From Rhodospirillales bacterium (GTDB lineage Bacteria; Pseudomonadota; Alphaproteobacteria; Rhodospirillales; Shumkoniaceae), in contig JADHSV010000010.1 in the NCBI GenBank assembly GCA_016776725.1, positions 1 through 64,000 of the forward strand: a DNA stretch of 64,000 nucleotides, in the 5' to 3' direction. A model generated the notes under the pieces. It saw only the letters and a list, made by a program, of their open reading frames with translations. It searched no databases and was not told where the DNA came from. The translations under genes and the position numbers were made by a program. Below are positions 35,892 through 45,564 of this stretch, piece after piece; positions within the stretch are counted from its first letter, which is position 1, and every line of letters begins with the position of its first letter.

Positions 35892-36993
35892 CGAAACCGA
35901 CCGGAAGTATATGCAGACTGCGCTGGCGTTGGCCCGGCGCGGGCTGGGGCAGGTGTGGCCAAATCCGGCCGTGGGCTGCGTTCTTACCGATAAAGGCGGA
36001 AATGTCGTCGGGCGCGGTTGGACCCAGCCGGGCGGACGGCCCCATGCCGAGACCGAGGCGCTGGCGCGTGCCGCCGGGGCGGCGAGGGGAGGCTGCGCCT
36101 ATGTTACGTTGGAACCTTGTGCGCATTTCGGAGAAACACCGCCGTGCGCCAAGGCCCTCATAGATGCGGGCATTGCGCGCGTGGTGGTGGCCATGCAGGA
36201 CCCCGATCCACGGGTTTCGGGGCGCGGCGTTTCAATGCTTGCCGAGGCCGGTGTGGACGTGACCGTCGGCGTATGCGAGGACGCGGCGAAAGATATGAAC
36301 GCGGGCTTCGTGTCACGCATTACGCACGGGCGGCCTCTGGTAACCCTCAAGGTGGCGTCAACGCTGGACGGTCGCATTGCCACGGTCAGCGGCGAAAGCA
36401 AGTGGATTACCGGCGAGGCTGCACGAAACCGTGGCCATATTCTGCGCGCGCGCAACGACGCCATCATTGTGGGTATTGATACGGTGATTGCCGACGATCC
36501 CGATCTGCGTTGCCGGTTGCCCGGCATGGAAGGTTCTTCGCCGCTACGCGTGGTCTTCGATACCTCGTTGCGCATCGATGGGGCCAGCAAGCTGGTTGCG
36601 GGGGCCAAGGATACGCCCACATGGGTCTTTTGTGTGGCCGGTGCACCGCGGATGCGAATTGAGGACTTAACGAAACGGAGCGTTGAGGTTATAGAAGCCC
36701 GGCCCGACGCCGAAGGTCGTCCGGCGGTCGCCGACGTTCTAACGCGGCTTGCCGAACGCGGCGTCACGCGGGTTCTTGTTGAAGGGGGCGGGCGCCTTGC
36801 GGCGGCCTTCCTGAAAGCGCGAACGGTTGACCGTTTGGCATGGTTTCGCGCGCCGGTCATTATCGGAGGCGACGGAATACCAGCCATCGGCGGCGCGACC
36901 GTTGGCCGACTGGCCGATGCATTCGGCTTTGAGCGGACCGGCGGAATCGTTGCCGGAAACGATGTTTTTGAGGAATTCAGAAGGAAGGAATAA
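35875..36993 (+). CDS. ribD: Bifunctional diaminohydroxyphosphoribosylaminopyrimidine deaminase/reductase
   Basis: Performs the second and third steps of riboflavin synthesis. The deaminase (about 12-145) has RPHAETEAL and the zinc motif [11 protein letters not shown]. The reductase (about 150-370) has [40 protein letters not shown] and [15 protein letters not shown] prefer the GTG at 35875, since the conserved Asp-x-x-Tyr-Met start of the deaminase fold lies upstream of ATG 35911; it overlaps nrdR by 17 bp. The product is 372 aa. Confidence 0.93.
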   Translation: MTKTTDETDRKYMQTALALARRGLGQVWPNPAVGCVLTDKGGNVVGRGWTQPGGRPHAETEALARAAGAARGGCAYVTLEPCAHFGETPPCAKALIDAGIARVVVAMQDPDPRVSGRGVSMLAEAGVDVTVGVCEDAAKDMNAGFVSRITHGRPLVTLKVASTLDGRIATVSGESKWITGEAARNRGHILRARNDAIIVGIDTVIADDPDLRCRLPGMEGSSPLRVVFDTSLRIDGASKLVAGAKDTPTWVFCVAGAPRMRIEDLTKRSVEVIEARPDAEGRPAVADVLTRLAERGVTRVLVEGGGRLAAAFLKARTVDRLAWFRAPVIIGGDGIPAIGGATVGRLADAFGFERTGGIVAGNDVFEEFRRKE

Positions 36994-37001
36994 GAAACCC
37001 C

Positions 37002-37589
37002 ATGTTTACGGGAATCGTTACCGATCTTGGCGAAGTGCGTTCGATCACCAAAACCGGAGATACGCGGTTTGAATTCAACACCAGCTACGACACCGATGGT
37101 ATCGAGATCGGCGCGTCCGTTTGTTGTTCGGGCGCTTGCATGACGGTCATTGACAAGGGGCCTGGCTGGTTCGCCATCAGCGCGTCGGGCGAGAGCCTCT
37201 CGTGCACCACCATGGGCGACTGGCAAGAAGGATCACCGGTGAACTTCGAGCGGTCCCTGAAATATGGCGATGAAATGGGCGGTCACATCGTTTCGGGGCA
37301 CGTGGACGCCGTGGGGACGGTCGTTTCCGTCACTCCGGAAGGGGAGTCGAAACGTATTGTTTTTGAAGTTCCGGAACGCCTCGAGCGCTACGTCGCGTCC
37401 AAATGCTCGGTCGCGATCGACGGTGTTTCCATGACCGTCAACGAAGTCGAGGGCAGGTGCTTCGGCGTCAACGTCATTCCCCATACACAGGAAGAGACAA
37501 CCCTTGGCAGCCTGAAACCCGGATCAAGCGTAAATCTGGAAATCGACATGCTGGCGCGGTATGTTGCGCGCCTTCTTGAAAAGGAATAG
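37002..37589 (+). CDS. ribE: Riboflavin synthase, alpha subunit
   Basis: Dismutates 6,7-dimethyl-8-ribityllumazine to riboflavin. The 195-aa product is built of two similar barrel repeats: MFTGIVTDLGEV and VCCSGACMTVID in the first, GHIVSGHVDAVGTVVSV and DGVSMTVNEVEG in the second. GCMTV-type motifs are present in both. It sits eight bases after ribD and two before ribBA. Confidence 0.96.
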   Translation: MFTGIVTDLGEVRSITKTGDTRFEFNTSYDTDGIEIGASVCCSGACMTVIDKGPGWFAISASGESLSCTTMGDWQEGSPVNFERSLKYGDEMGGHIVSGHVDAVGTVVSVTPEGESKRIVFEVPERLERYVASKCSVAIDGVSMTVNEVEGRCFGVNVIPHTQEETTLGSLKPGSSVNLEIDMLARYVARLLEKE

Positions 37590-37591
37590 CC

Positions 37592-38710
37592 GTGGCCGAT
37601 CACGAGTACCTTTCGTCGGTTGATGAGATCATTGAGGACGCCCGAAACGGGCGGATGTTCATTCTTGTGGATGATGAAGACCGCGAGAACGAAGGCGATC
37701 TTATTATTCCGGCCCAGATGGCGACGCCCGAGGCCATCAATTTCATGGCCAAGTACGGGCGCGGGCTCGTTTGCCTCGCCCTGACCAGCCAGCGGATCAA
37801 GGAACTGGATCTGCCGTTCATGGCCCGCGACAACGAATCGCGCCACCAGACCGCGTTTACGGTCTCGATTGAGGCGCGGGAAGGGATCAGCACCGGGATT
37901 TCCGCGTCCGACCGGGCGCGTACCATCGCGGTGGCCATTGACGTGACCAAGGAAAAGGGCGACATCGTCTCGCCGGGTCACGTTTTTCCGCTTGAAGCCC
38001 GCGAAGGGGGCGTTCTGGTGCGCGCCGGTCATACCGAAGCAGCCATCGACGTGTGCAGGCTGGCGGGCTTGAACCCTTCGGGCGTTATCTGCGAGGTGAT
38101 GAACGAAGACGGCACCATGGCGCGTCTTCCGGACCTTGTGGCGTTCGCCCAGCATCACGGATTGAAAATCGGCACCATTGCCGACCTGATCGCTTACCGG
38201 CTGCGCAATGACCGTATTGTCGAGCGCACCCTGGAAACGACTCTTGAATCGCGTCACGGCGGAGCGTTCCGCATGTCGCTGTATGTCAACCAACTGGCGC
38301 CGACGGAACATATTGCGCTGGTTAAGGGCGATCTTTCCGCCCCCGGGCCGGTTCCGGTTCGCGTCCACGCGCTGAACATTCTGGAAGATGTCCTGGGCGA
38401 CGTCAGTGCGGGCAAGGCGGGCGAACTGGCCCGCGCCATGTCAATAATTGGCGAGGAAGGGCGTGGCGTGGTCGTTCTGATCCGCGAGCCCAAGCCCACG
38501 GGAATTTCCAGCAGCCTGGAAGCAAAGAAAGGGACGGGCGATGCTCGCGGCGGCGCGCTCAGGGATTATGGGGTCGGCGCACAGATTCTGCTGGATCTGG
38601 GCGTTCGCGATATGATTTTGCTATCCAACACCGACCGCATCATTATCGGTCTTGAAGGTTATGGACTTAACGTGGTTGAACGCAGGCCAATTCCACCGGC
38701 TGAGGATTAA
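37592..38710 (+). CDS. ribBA: 3,4-dihydroxy-2-butanone-4-phosphate synthase with degenerate GTP cyclohydrolase II domain
   Basis: The N-terminal domain (about 1-205) makes the four-carbon precursor of lumazine and is intact: VDDEDRENEGDLI, GLVCLALT, TGISASDRARTI, HVFPLEAREGGVLVRAGHTEA. The C-terminal domain (about 210-372) aligns with GTP cyclohydrolase II (VRVHALN, IAEEGRG-like, LSNTDRIIIGLEGYGLNVVERRPI) but lacks all three zinc cysteines and the GRNIGL stretch, so it is probably inactive. Hybrid RibB proteins with such a tail are known in proteobacteria. A GTG start follows ribE by two bases; the product is 372 aa. Confidence 0.94.
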   Translation: MADHEYLSSVDEIIEDARNGRMFILVDDEDRENEGDLIIPAQMATPEAINFMAKYGRGLVCLALTSQRIKELDLPFMARDNESRHQTAFTVSIEAREGISTGISASDRARTIAVAIDVTKEKGDIVSPGHVFPLEAREGGVLVRAGHTEAAIDVCRLAGLNPSGVICEVMNEDGTMARLPDLVAFAQHHGLKIGTIADLIAYRLRNDRIVERTLETTLESRHGGAFRMSLYVNQLAPTEHIALVKGDLSAPGPVPVRVHALNILEDVLGDVSAGKAGELARAMSIIGEEGRGVVVLIREPKPTGISSSLEAKKGTGDARGGALRDYGVGAQILLDLGVRDMILLSNTDRIIIGLEGYGLNVVERRPIPPAED

Positions 38711-38717
38711 GAATATT

Positions 38718-39185
38718 ATGAGCGCAGATAAACCCCGCGTCCTGATTGTCGAGGCCCGGTTCTACGAGGATATTTCCGATGAACTGGCCAAGGGCGTAAT
38801 TGCCGTTCTGGACGCGGCCGGCGTTGGTTACGAACGCATCGAGGTTCCCGGAACCTTTGAGGTTCCCGCCGCCATTCGCTACGCCATCCAGTCCATGGAA
38901 ACCGATGCGTCGGCTGAACAATACGACGGGTTTATCGCCCTGGGCTGCGTTATCCGGGGCGAAACCGATCATTACGACCACATTTGCCGCGAGGCGTCGC
39001 GGGCCTTGATGGACTTGTCGATTGATCATTGCGCGGCCATGGGATTTGGCATTCTGACGTGCGAAAACCGGGGACAGGCCTGGGCGCGCGCCGCGGTGGA
39101 CCGTAAAGACAAGGGGGCCGATGCGGCCAACGCCTGCCTTCGCATGATGGAACTGCGGCGGAAATTCCGGCTGGTGGCGCCATGA
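38718..39185 (+). CDS. ribH: 6,7-dimethyl-8-ribityllumazine synthase
   Basis: Joins the RibB product and the RibD-pathway pyrimidine. The 155-aa product shows ILIVEARFYEDISDELAKG, EVPGTFEVPAAIR, GCVIRGETDHYDHICRE, and FGILTCEN. It lies in the rib operon after ribBA; the stop overlaps the nusB start (ATGA). ATG 38718 is the clear start (the longer upstream frame is inside ribBA). Confidence 0.95.
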   Translation: MSADKPRVLIVEARFYEDISDELAKGVIAVLDAAGVGYERIEVPGTFEVPAAIRYAIQSMETDASAEQYDGFIALGCVIRGETDHYDHICREASRALMDLSIDHCAAMGFGILTCENRGQAWARAAVDRKDKGADAANACLRMMELRRKFRLVAP

Positions 39186-39721
39186 GCGACAACGGCGATA
39201 AAGACGGCAGGCGCACGGAAGTCAGGCCCCGAAGCGCCGCCCGATTGGCGGCCGTGCAGGCCATCTATGAAATGGAATTGGCCGATCGCGGCGCCGATGC
39301 CGTGTTGCGCGATTTCAGCGACCGGCGGTGGAACCTGCTGGCGGCGGATCGAACGGCTCTGGAATCCGTTTCCAAGATGGACCCGCACACGATGTTTCTG
39401 GGCGAACTGGTGCGTGGTGTCGCCGAACGTAACGCCGATATCGAGGGAATAATATCACCGGCCCTTTCAAACGATTGGCCGCTGGAGCGCCTTGAAGCAG
39501 TATTGCGTGCCATCCTGAAAGTGGGCGTGTTTGAGCTGTTCGCCCACGCCGAAGTTCCGGCGCGGGTGGTTGTTTCCGAATATGTCGATATCGCGCACGC
39601 CTTTTTTGAAGGAAAGGAGACGGGCTTGGTGAACGCCGTCCTGGATAGAATTGCGCGGGTGCTTCGCCCCGATGAAATCGGCCCGGGGGCCGAGGATAAG
39701 GGCGATGACCCGTCCGGGTGA
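39182..39721 (+). CDS. nusB: Transcription antitermination factor NusB
   Basis: Binds boxA of rRNA leaders with NusE for processive transcription. The 179-aa product has RSAARLAAVQAIYEMELAD (helix 1), ILKVGVFELFAHAEVPARVVVSEYVDIAHAFFEGKETGLVNAVLDRIAR, the conserved C-terminal helices. It is coupled to ribH and overlaps thiL by 17 bases, a typical ribH-nusB-thiL order. Confidence 0.95.
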   Translation: MSDNGDKDGRRTEVRPRSAARLAAVQAIYEMELADRGADAVLRDFSDRRWNLLAADRTALESVSKMDPHTMFLGELVRGVAERNADIEGIISPALSNDWPLERLEAVLRAILKVGVFELFAHAEVPARVVVSEYVDIAHAFFEGKETGLVNAVLDRIARVLRPDEIGPGAEDKGDDPSG

Positions 39722-40703
39722 ATTCGAGGTCATTCGCAAATACTTTGCGCCCCTCGCGCAATCCTCGCCGGGCGCTCTCGATCTTACCGACGACGCTGCG
39801 ATTTTGAATGTGCCGGACGGGCGCGAACTGGTTGTCACCAGCGACGCCCTGGTTTCGGACGTACATTTTCTGGCCGACGATCCGCCCACCGATATCGCGG
39901 CGAAAGCGCTGCGCGTCAACGTGTCGGATCTGGCTTCAATGGGGGCACAGCCGCTGGCCTATACCCTGGCCGCCGCATTTTCCCAAAATATCGACGAAAA
40001 CTGGCTGTGCGCGTTTGCCCGAGGTCTGGGGCGCGATCAGGAAGAATTCGGAATTGGCCTGATTGGCGGGGATACGGTGGCGACACCCGGCCCGCTTACC
40101 CTTTGCATATGCGCCTTCGGCTCGGTTCCCAAAGGGAGGGCCCTGCGTCGAAGCGGAGCCCAGGTGGGCGATACGGTGTTCGTTTCGGGGACCATCGGCG
40201 ACGCAGCCCTTGGCCTTGCCGTTCTGCGCGGCAAGTTGGACGGTCTGGCCCCGGCATTCAGCGATCATTTGATTGCGCGGTATCGGCGACCGACGCCGCG
40301 CAGTACCCTTGGGCCCAAGCTGATCGGCCTCGCCACGTCGGCGATAGATGTTTCAGACGGACTGCTCGCCGATCTTGGTCATATTTGCGAGGTTTCGGGC
40401 GTGGGGGCGGTTGTCGAGGCGGGTCGCGTTCCCTTGTCGGCGGCGGCGCGGGCGGCCGTGGACAGCCAGAAGGCCGGCTACGAGAAACTCCTGTGTGGCG
40501 GAGACGACTACGAATTGCTATTTAGCGCACCCGCCAAGGCCCGCGAAACGGTGGCGAAGGTATCCGCGGAATCCGGGGTCGAAATTACCGAGATCGGGCG
40601 TATCGTTGATGCGAAAGACGCCGCGTCGGACGGCCTGGTTCGCGTCATCGGAGAGGACGGAAACCCGGTTGAGATCGGCGACGCCGGGTTCACGCATTTC
40701 TGA
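39705..40703 (+). CDS. thiL: Thiamine-monophosphate kinase
   Basis: Phosphorylates thiamine monophosphate to thiamine pyrophosphate. The 332-aa product (AIRS/PurM fold) has DDAAILNVPDGRELVVTSDALVSDVHF, the Mg-binding region, GGDTVATPGPLTL, AIDVSDGLLADLGHI and GGDDYELLFSA. The start is ATG 39705; the upstream frame (from 39651) is inside nusB. It ends the operon, 67 bp before the FliL-like gene. Confidence 0.95.
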   Translation: MTRPGEFEVIRKYFAPLAQSSPGALDLTDDAAILNVPDGRELVVTSDALVSDVHFLADDPPTDIAAKALRVNVSDLASMGAQPLAYTLAAAFSQNIDENWLCAFARGLGRDQEEFGIGLIGGDTVATPGPLTLCICAFGSVPKGRALRRSGAQVGDTVFVSGTIGDAALGLAVLRGKLDGLAPAFSDHLIARYRRPTPRSTLGPKLIGLATSAIDVSDGLLADLGHICEVSGVGAVVEAGRVPLSAAARAAVDSQKAGYEKLLCGGDDYELLFSAPAKARETVAKVSAESGVEITEIGRIVDAKDAASDGLVRVIGEDGNPVEIGDAGFTHF

Positions 40704-40770
40704 AAAGGCGAAATCGGGGCTTTCCAAGGCGCCGTAATGCCCGAATAATAGAGCGCTGGAGGTGTGTTCC

Positions 40771-41241
40771 ATGTTTCGCACGATTGCGATTTCCGTGGCC
40801 GTTCTTTTGATGATTGCCGGTGGCGCCATTGGTGTCATGAAGCAGATTGAGTGGGGGCCATTCGCCCCCGGCGGGGATACCCCGGAAACCGCCGGCTCAG
40901 AAGACCAAAGCCCGCCGGAACCACCACGCTTTGTCGATATGGAGGCATTGGTGGTGCCGGTTTTCGCCGGTGACAAGGCCGTCGGGACCATTCAAATTCA
41001 TATCAAGCTGGAAACCCTCGGGGCTGAAAACGAAGAGGCGCTGCATCGCCTCATGCCCCGTATCAGCGACGCCTTTCTCAGGGATCTCTATGTCTATATT
41101 CCGCGTTTGTTGCGCAAGACCGGCAATGTTGACGTGATCGCCATTAAACAGCGATTGCAACGCGTGGCGCTGAAGACCGCCGGCAAGGGCCGCGTCGAAA
41201 ATGTTTTGGTCCAATCGGTTACCGAAACGAGCAAACGCTGA
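40771..41241 (+). CDS. Hypothetical membrane-anchored protein, FliL-like
   Basis: A 156-aa protein with an N-terminal membrane segment (about 3-22), a short Pro/Asp/Glu-rich linker and a periplasmic domain with the feel of the FliL-like fold: FVDMEALVVPVFAGDKAVGTIQIHIKLETL then LMPRISDAFLRDLYVYI then RLQRVALKTAGKGRVENVLVQSV. A FliL assignment would be a guess. GGAGGTG lies 8-9 bases before the ATG. It sits between thiL and hppA, the same strand, followed by a hairpin region. Confidence 0.65.
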   Translation: MFRTIAISVAVLLMIAGGAIGVMKQIEWGPFAPGGDTPETAGSEDQSPPEPPRFVDMEALVVPVFAGDKAVGTIQIHIKLETLGAENEEALHRLMPRISDAFLRDLYVYIPRLLRKTGNVDVIAIKQRLQRVALKTAGKGRVENVLVQSVTETSKR

Positions 41242-41297
41242 GTTTCTGGCGACGCCCGAAATTAGGGCATTGAAAAATAACGATAACCTGTTGTTGC

Positions 41298-41336
41298 AAA
41301 ATGCCGCGGAGTCTGGCATTTTCCCGGCGGTTTTTT
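41298..41336 (+). terminator. Hairpin region before hppA, possible terminator
   Basis: AAAATGCC (41298-41305) pairs with GGCATTTT (41315-41322) in a perfect eight-base-pair stem, and six Ts follow at 41331-41336 after a CCCGGCGG stretch. It would end transcription from thiL and the FliL-like gene and leave hppA to its own promoter. The T run is nine bases from the stem, so I rate it moderate; an alternative CCGCGG/CCGGCGG pairing is possible. Confidence 0.45.
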
Positions 41337-41424
41337 CAGGATGTGAAAAACTCAGCAAAATGCATCCTGGTTTTCCCCCGAGAAACTCGGGCGGAACGTT
41401 CCAAGCAATAAAAGGAAACGGATA

Positions 41425-43518
41425 ATGTCAACTGCGTACATTCTTACGATCGCTTGTGGTGCGCTGGCGCTTGCCTACGGCGCCTACGCGATCCGATCGG
41501 TCCTGGCCTCACCGGCCGGTAGCGAACGGATGCAAGAGATCTCGGCCGCCGTGCAGGAAGGCGCACGGGCTTACCTCAATCGTCAATACCGTACCGTCGC
41601 CATCGTCGGCGTGGTCATCGGTGTTCTCCTTGGCCTGAAACTGGGCGTCACGGTAGCCATCGGTTACTTCATCGGCGCCATCTGCTCGGGCCTTGCCGGT
41701 TATATCGGCATGAACGTCTCCGTCCGCGCCAATGTGCGAACGGCAGAAGCAGCACGCTCCAGCGGTCTCGACGCCGCCTTGCAGATCGCGTTCAAATCGG
41801 GCGCCATCACGGGCATGCTGGTGGTTGGTCTCGCCCTTCTCGGCGTTGCCGGCTACTACATTTTCCTTCGCCAGACATTTGATCCGTCTTCCGCCCAGGA
41901 AATGCGCCACATCCTTGAGGCCCTGGTAGCCCTCGGCTTCGGCGCTTCGCTGATTTCGATCTTCGCCCGTCTTGGTGGCGGTATCTTCACCAAGGGCGCC
42001 GACGTCGGCGCCGACCTCGTTGGTAAACTTGAAGCCGGTATCCCGGAAGACGATCCGCGTAACCCCGGCGTCATTGCCGATAACGTGGGCGACAACGTGG
42101 GCGATTGCGCCGGCATGGCCGCCGATCTGTTCGAGACCTATGCCGTTACGATTGTTGCCACCATGCTGCTGGGCGCCATCTTCTTCACGGGCGGTGCGCA
42201 GGAAACCATGATGCTGTTCCCGCTGGTTATCGGCGGCGTGTGCATCGTCGGTTCGGTTATCGCGACCTTCTTCGTGAAGCTCGGCGCCAGCCAGAACATC
42301 ATGGGCGCGCTTTACAAAGGCCTGATCGCCAGCGCCGTGATTTCGGCGATTCTGATCGCCGGTGTGACGGCATGGCTGCTTGGCTTCAACGAAGCCATTG
42401 AGGCAAGCACCGGCCCCATTACCGGTGGCGCGCTGTTCCTTTGCGCCCTTTACGGTCTCGCCGTTACCGGCCTGATCGTCTGGATCACCGAATACTACAC
42501 CAGCACGGAATTCCGTCCGGTCAAGAGCGTTGCCCAGGCTTCGACCACGGGTCATGCCACCAACGTCATTCAGGGCCTTGCGGTTTCCATGGAAGCTACC
42601 GCGTTGCCCGTGATCGTCATTTGTGCGGGCATTCTGGCCGCCTACATGACGGCTGATCTCTACGGTCTCGCCATCGCGGCGACGACGATGCTGGCGCTCG
42701 CCGGTATTGTTGTGGCACTCGACGCCTACGGCCCCGTTACCGACAACGCCGGTGGCATTGCCGAAATGGCCGAACTTCCTGAAGAAGTGCGTAAGACGAC
42801 CGACGCGCTGGACGCCGTGGGTAACACCACCAAGGCCGTGACCAAGGGTTATGCCATTGGTTCGGCTGGTCTGGCCGCCCTGGTTCTGTTTGCTGCCTAT
42901 ACGCAGGATCTCAAGTTCTACTTCCCCGACCTGGAAGTGAACTTCTCGCTTCAGGATCCGTTTGTCGTGGTTGGGCTGTTTATCGGCGGCATGTTGCCGT
43001 TCCTGTTCGGCTCCATGGGCATGATGGCCGTTGGCCGCGCCGGTGGTGAACTGGTCGTCGAAATCCGGCGTCAGTTCAAGGAAATCCCCGGCATCATGGA
43101 AGGCACCGGCAAGCCCGATTACGCCGCCTGTGTCGACATGCTGACCAAGACCGCGATCAAGGAAATGATTGCTCCGTCGCTGCTGCCGATCCTGTCGCCG
43201 GTGGTGCTGTACTTCGCGATCAACGCGGTTGCCGGTCAGGCTGCTGCATTCTCGGCCCTGGGCGCGATGCTCATGGGCACGATCGTGACCGGCATCTTCG
43301 TCGCCATCTCGATGACTTCGGGTGGTGGCGCCTGGGATAACGCCAAGAAGTACATCGAAGACGGCAACCTCGGCGGCAAGGGCTCCGACGCCCACCACGC
43401 CGCGGTGACCGGTGATACCGTTGGTGATCCCTACAAGGACACCGCGGGTCCCGCCATTAACCCGATGATCAAGATCATCAACATCTTTGCCATCCTGCTG
43501 CTGGCCATTCTGGCCTAA
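41425..43518 (+). CDS. hppA: Membrane-bound proton-pumping pyrophosphatase, K+-independent
   Basis: An integral membrane enzyme that hydrolyses pyrophosphate and pumps protons. The 697-aa product has about sixteen helices. The substrate-binding segment is [44 protein letters not shown]-like, and the C-terminal [20 protein letters not shown] motifs are intact. Lys470, in GNTTKA, is the residue that marks the K+-independent class, as in the R. rubrum enzyme; K+-dependent enzymes have Ala there. A palindromic terminator follows the stop. Confidence 0.96.
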   Translation: MSTAYILTIACGALALAYGAYAIRSVLASPAGSERMQEISAAVQEGARAYLNRQYRTVAIVGVVIGVLLGLKLGVTVAIGYFIGAICSGLAGYIGMNVSVRANVRTAEAARSSGLDAALQIAFKSGAITGMLVVGLALLGVAGYYIFLRQTFDPSSAQEMRHILEALVALGFGASLISIFARLGGGIFTKGADVGADLVGKLEAGIPEDDPRNPGVIADNVGDNVGDCAGMAADLFETYAVTIVATMLLGAIFFTGGAQETMMLFPLVIGGVCIVGSVIATFFVKLGASQNIMGALYKGLIASAVISAILIAGVTAWLLGFNEAIEASTGPITGGALFLCALYGLAVTGLIVWITEYYTSTEFRPVKSVAQASTTGHATNVIQGLAVSMEATALPVIVICAGILAAYMTADLYGLAIAATTMLALAGIVVALDAYGPVTDNAGGIAEMAELPEEVRKTTDALDAVGNTTKAVTKGYAIGSAGLAALVLFAAYTQDLKFYFPDLEVNFSLQDPFVVVGLFIGGMLPFLFGSMGMMAVGRAGGELVVEIRRQFKEIPGIMEGTGKPDYAACVDMLTKTAIKEMIAPSLLPILSPVVLYFAINAVAGQAAAFSALGAMLMGTIVTGIFVAISMTSGGGAWDNAKKYIEDGNLGGKGSDAHHAAVTGDTVGDPYKDTAGPAINPMIKIINIFAILLLAILA

Positions 43519-43562
43519 CCAAGCGGGATAGGCCGGACGTTCCGGCCTTGCGCAAATGAAAC

Positions 43563-43595
43563 AAGCCCCGGAAGCCTAGGCTTCCGGGGCTTTTT
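43563..43595 (+). terminator. Palindromic terminator after hppA
   Basis: A perfect 30-bp palindrome (43563-43592: AAGCCCCGGAAGCC pairing with GGCTTCCGGGGCTT) ends in a T run. It sits between hppA and the convergent bamE stop and can act in both directions. Confidence 0.95.
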
Positions 43596-43621
43596 CTATG
43601 AATGAAATAAGAACCCGCGAC

Positions 43622-44074
43622 TTATTGGGCTTTGCCGAATCGGCCCAGGTTGCCGATCAGTTGCTGAATGATGGTTATCTCATTGCCCGCCGTCGGCGTT
43701 TCGCGCTCAACCGGCTGGATAAGTCGCCCATCCTCAACCCCAAGGGTTTCCACCGACGAGACAACCCCTTCGGCGTCGAAGCGCACGACCAGCACCTTGC
43801 GATCGGCCAGCTCCGGTGCCAAAAAAGCGGTAGTTTCCTTGCGTTCGCTGATGTAATACCACGTCTCTTCGTTGAACATGGCGATGCTGGAGGGTGAACC
43901 CAGAATTTCAGCGACTTCGTCCTTGGCGATTTCGCCCGGAACGATATCGGCCAGTTTATCGGGGTCCGGCAGGTTGCCGTGGGTAGCTATTCTTGGGGTG
44001 CACGCCGAAATGGCGAGAACTGCACCCAAGGCCAGTCCATAAACAGCGACCCGTTTGGTTATCGAATTCGGCAT
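43622..44074 (-). CDS. bamE: Outer membrane protein assembly factor BamE
   Basis: A 150-aa lipoprotein of the Bam complex (SmpA/OmlA family). ATG 44074 gives a lipoprotein signal: a hydrophobic stretch and the lipobox-like LAISAC at about residues 20-25, with Cys25 as the lipid site. After it comes the BamE fold (GEIAKDEVAEILGSPSSIAMFNEETWYYISE). A longer frame upstream to 44368 is not supported. It is convergent with hppA and divergent from the cytochrome chaperone gene. Confidence 0.93.
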   Translation of the reverse strand: MPNSITKRVAVYGLALGAVLAISACTPRIATHGNLPDPDKLADIVPGEIAKDEVAEILGSPSSIAMFNEETWYYISERKETTAFLAPELADRKVLVVRFDAEGVVSSVETLGVEDGRLIQPVERETPTAGNEITIIQQLIGNLGRFGKAQ

Positions 44075-44176
44075 GGTATGTGTGACCGTGTTATGTGCGG
44101 ATCGGGATAATAATGCAGATCGGTTCACGTTCCTAGAGGACTTATCCGCCTTGATTTCGATGCGTGGGAGGATCCT

Positions 44177-44737
44177 TTGAGTCTGTTTGGCATATTCGGC
44201 AAAACGCGCGAAAAGGAGGCTGCTCGCGGGCTTTACGGGGCCGTGGTGGAGCGGGCGCGCGAAATCGCCTTCTATGAAACCGCGGGGGTGCCCGACACCG
44301 TTGACGGGCGCTTTGATATGATTGCGCTTCACGCGTTCCTCGTTCTTCGCCGTTTGAAGCGCGACCACGGCGCGACCGCCACCCTGGCGCAGGCATTTTT
44401 TGACCTGATGTTCGTTGACATGGATGAAAACCTGCGCGAAATGGGGGTCGGCGATCTATCGGTCGGGCCTCGGGTCAAGCAAATGGCCAAGGCGTTTTAC
44501 GGGCGAGTCGCCGCCTACGAGAAGGCGATGGCCGAAGGACCGGAAACACTGGCGGTGGCCGTGCGACGGAATTTGTTTCGCAACGCCGACGTCGATCCGG
44601 CAACCCTTGCTGCCATGGTCGGCTACATGGAGAGGCAGGCGGCGGCCCTGGACGCGCAGGAAATTGACGTGTTTTTATCGGGAAACGTCGTATTGGCGCC
44701 ATTTTCCCAATTGGTTGAGATGGAAAACTTTCGATGA
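44177..44737 (+). CDS. Ubiquinol-cytochrome c chaperone family protein (CBP3-like)
   Basis: A 186-aa protein of the family related to yeast Cbp3, implicated in assembly of the cytochrome bc1 complex. It has LYGAVVERAREIAFYETAGVPDTVDGRFDMIALHAFLVLRRL, DLMFVDMDENLREMGVGDLSVGPRVKQMAKAFYGRV, the family core. The start is TTG 44177, preceded by GGGAGGATC. It overlaps yceD at its end (ATGA-type), the usual neighbour in alphaproteobacteria. Confidence 0.9.
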   Translation: MSLFGIFGKTREKEAARGLYGAVVERAREIAFYETAGVPDTVDGRFDMIALHAFLVLRRLKRDHGATATLAQAFFDLMFVDMDENLREMGVGDLSVGPRVKQMAKAFYGRVAAYEKAMAEGPETLAVAVRRNLFRNADVDPATLAAMVGYMERQAAALDAQEIDVFLSGNVVLAPFSQLVEMENFR

Positions 44738-45273
44738 CGAACGATCCGCAAACCGCTTTCTCCAGACCTTTCAGTGTGGACGAATTAAAGACGGAATCAA
44801 AAATGGATATCGAGGCCGACGCCGCGGAGCGGAAGGCCCTGAGCGCACAGTTGGGCGTTGCTTCGCTGGACAGGTTGGCGGGCAATTTGCTTTTGACCCG
44901 CGAAATCGGAGCGATTATCCACCTTCACGGGACCGTGGACGTCGAACTGACGCAAGCGTGCGTGGTCACGCTAAAGCCTCTGATTTCAACGCGTTCGCTG
45001 GTAATTGACCGTCGATTCGGACCTCCCGAAGTGGTCGAGGAAGAAGATCAGGACGAGGATGTAGCGTTCGACGAAAACGACCCGCCGGACGTGAACGAGG
45101 ACGGCATAATTGATGTTGGCGAGGCCATCGTCGAGCAGCTTGCCCTCGAGATTGATCCGTTTCCACGCGCCGACGGAGCTAAATTTGAAGGCTATTCCAG
45201 CGGCCCCGCAGAGGTCGAAGAAGTGAAAAGTCCGTTTGCGGTCCTTGAAGAGCTTGTAAAGAAACCGAAATAA
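44734..45273 (+). CDS. YceD family protein (DUF177)
   Basis: A 179-aa YceD-family protein linked to 23S rRNA accumulation in bacteria. It has the N-terminal FSRPFSVDELKTESK, the ILTREIGAIIHLHGTVDVELTQACVVTLKPL core and an acidic middle (EVVEEEDQDEDVAFDEND). The C-terminal pattern DVGEAIVEQLALEIDPFPR is conserved in the family. It is coupled to the chaperone gene and lies 90 bp upstream of rpmF, its almost universal neighbour. Confidence 0.9.
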   Translation: MTNDPQTAFSRPFSVDELKTESKMDIEADAAERKALSAQLGVASLDRLAGNLLLTREIGAIIHLHGTVDVELTQACVVTLKPLISTRSLVIDRRFGPPEVVEEEDQDEDVAFDENDPPDVNEDGIIDVGEAIVEQLALEIDPFPRADGAKFEGYSSGPAEVEEVKSPFAVLEELVKKPK

Positions 45274-45363
45274 TAGCCTCAATCGGCTTGCCCCGAAGTG
45301 TTTTTCGGTTTAGATAATGCGCCGCCCATGAAACGGGCTATTTTTTATCGAGAGAATGTAGAA

Positions 45364-45549
45364 ATGGCTGTTCCGAAGAAGAAAATCTCCAAGTCGCGTC
45401 GCAACATGCGTCGGTCGCACGATGCGCTGACCTCGGCTGCGTACGAGGAATGCCCCAACTGCGGCGAGTTGAAGCGGCCGCACCATGTCTGTGCCGCCTG
45501 TGGCCAATACGATGGCCGCGAGGTGACGGAGGCGGCCGACACCGCCTGA
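45364..45549 (+). CDS. rpmF: 50S ribosomal protein L32, zinc-binding type
   Basis: A 61-aa ribosomal protein. [22 protein letters not shown] is the basic N-terminal extension, followed by the zinc ribbon [18 protein letters not shown], which keeps two CxxC pairs, making it the zinc-dependent C+ form rather than the zinc-free paralogue. The ATG 45364 follows a GAGAG leader. It is transcribed with yceD and plsX. Confidence 0.96.
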   Translation: MAVPKKKISKSRRNMRRSHDALTSAAYEECPNCGELKRPHHVCAACGQYDGREVTEAADTA

Positions 45550-45564
45550 ATCCGGGATCGGTTG

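Noticed and set aside
40771-41241. Firm call of flagellar FliL
   Set aside because: The single helix plus small periplasmic domain is similar in outline, but key FliL residues are not clearly present and no flagellar gene is adjacent.
41509-43398. 629-codon open frame on the minus strand across hppA
   Set aside because: It is the mirror of a strongly biased membrane-protein gene; it has no ribosome site, no family resemblance and low-complexity His/Gly-rich content.
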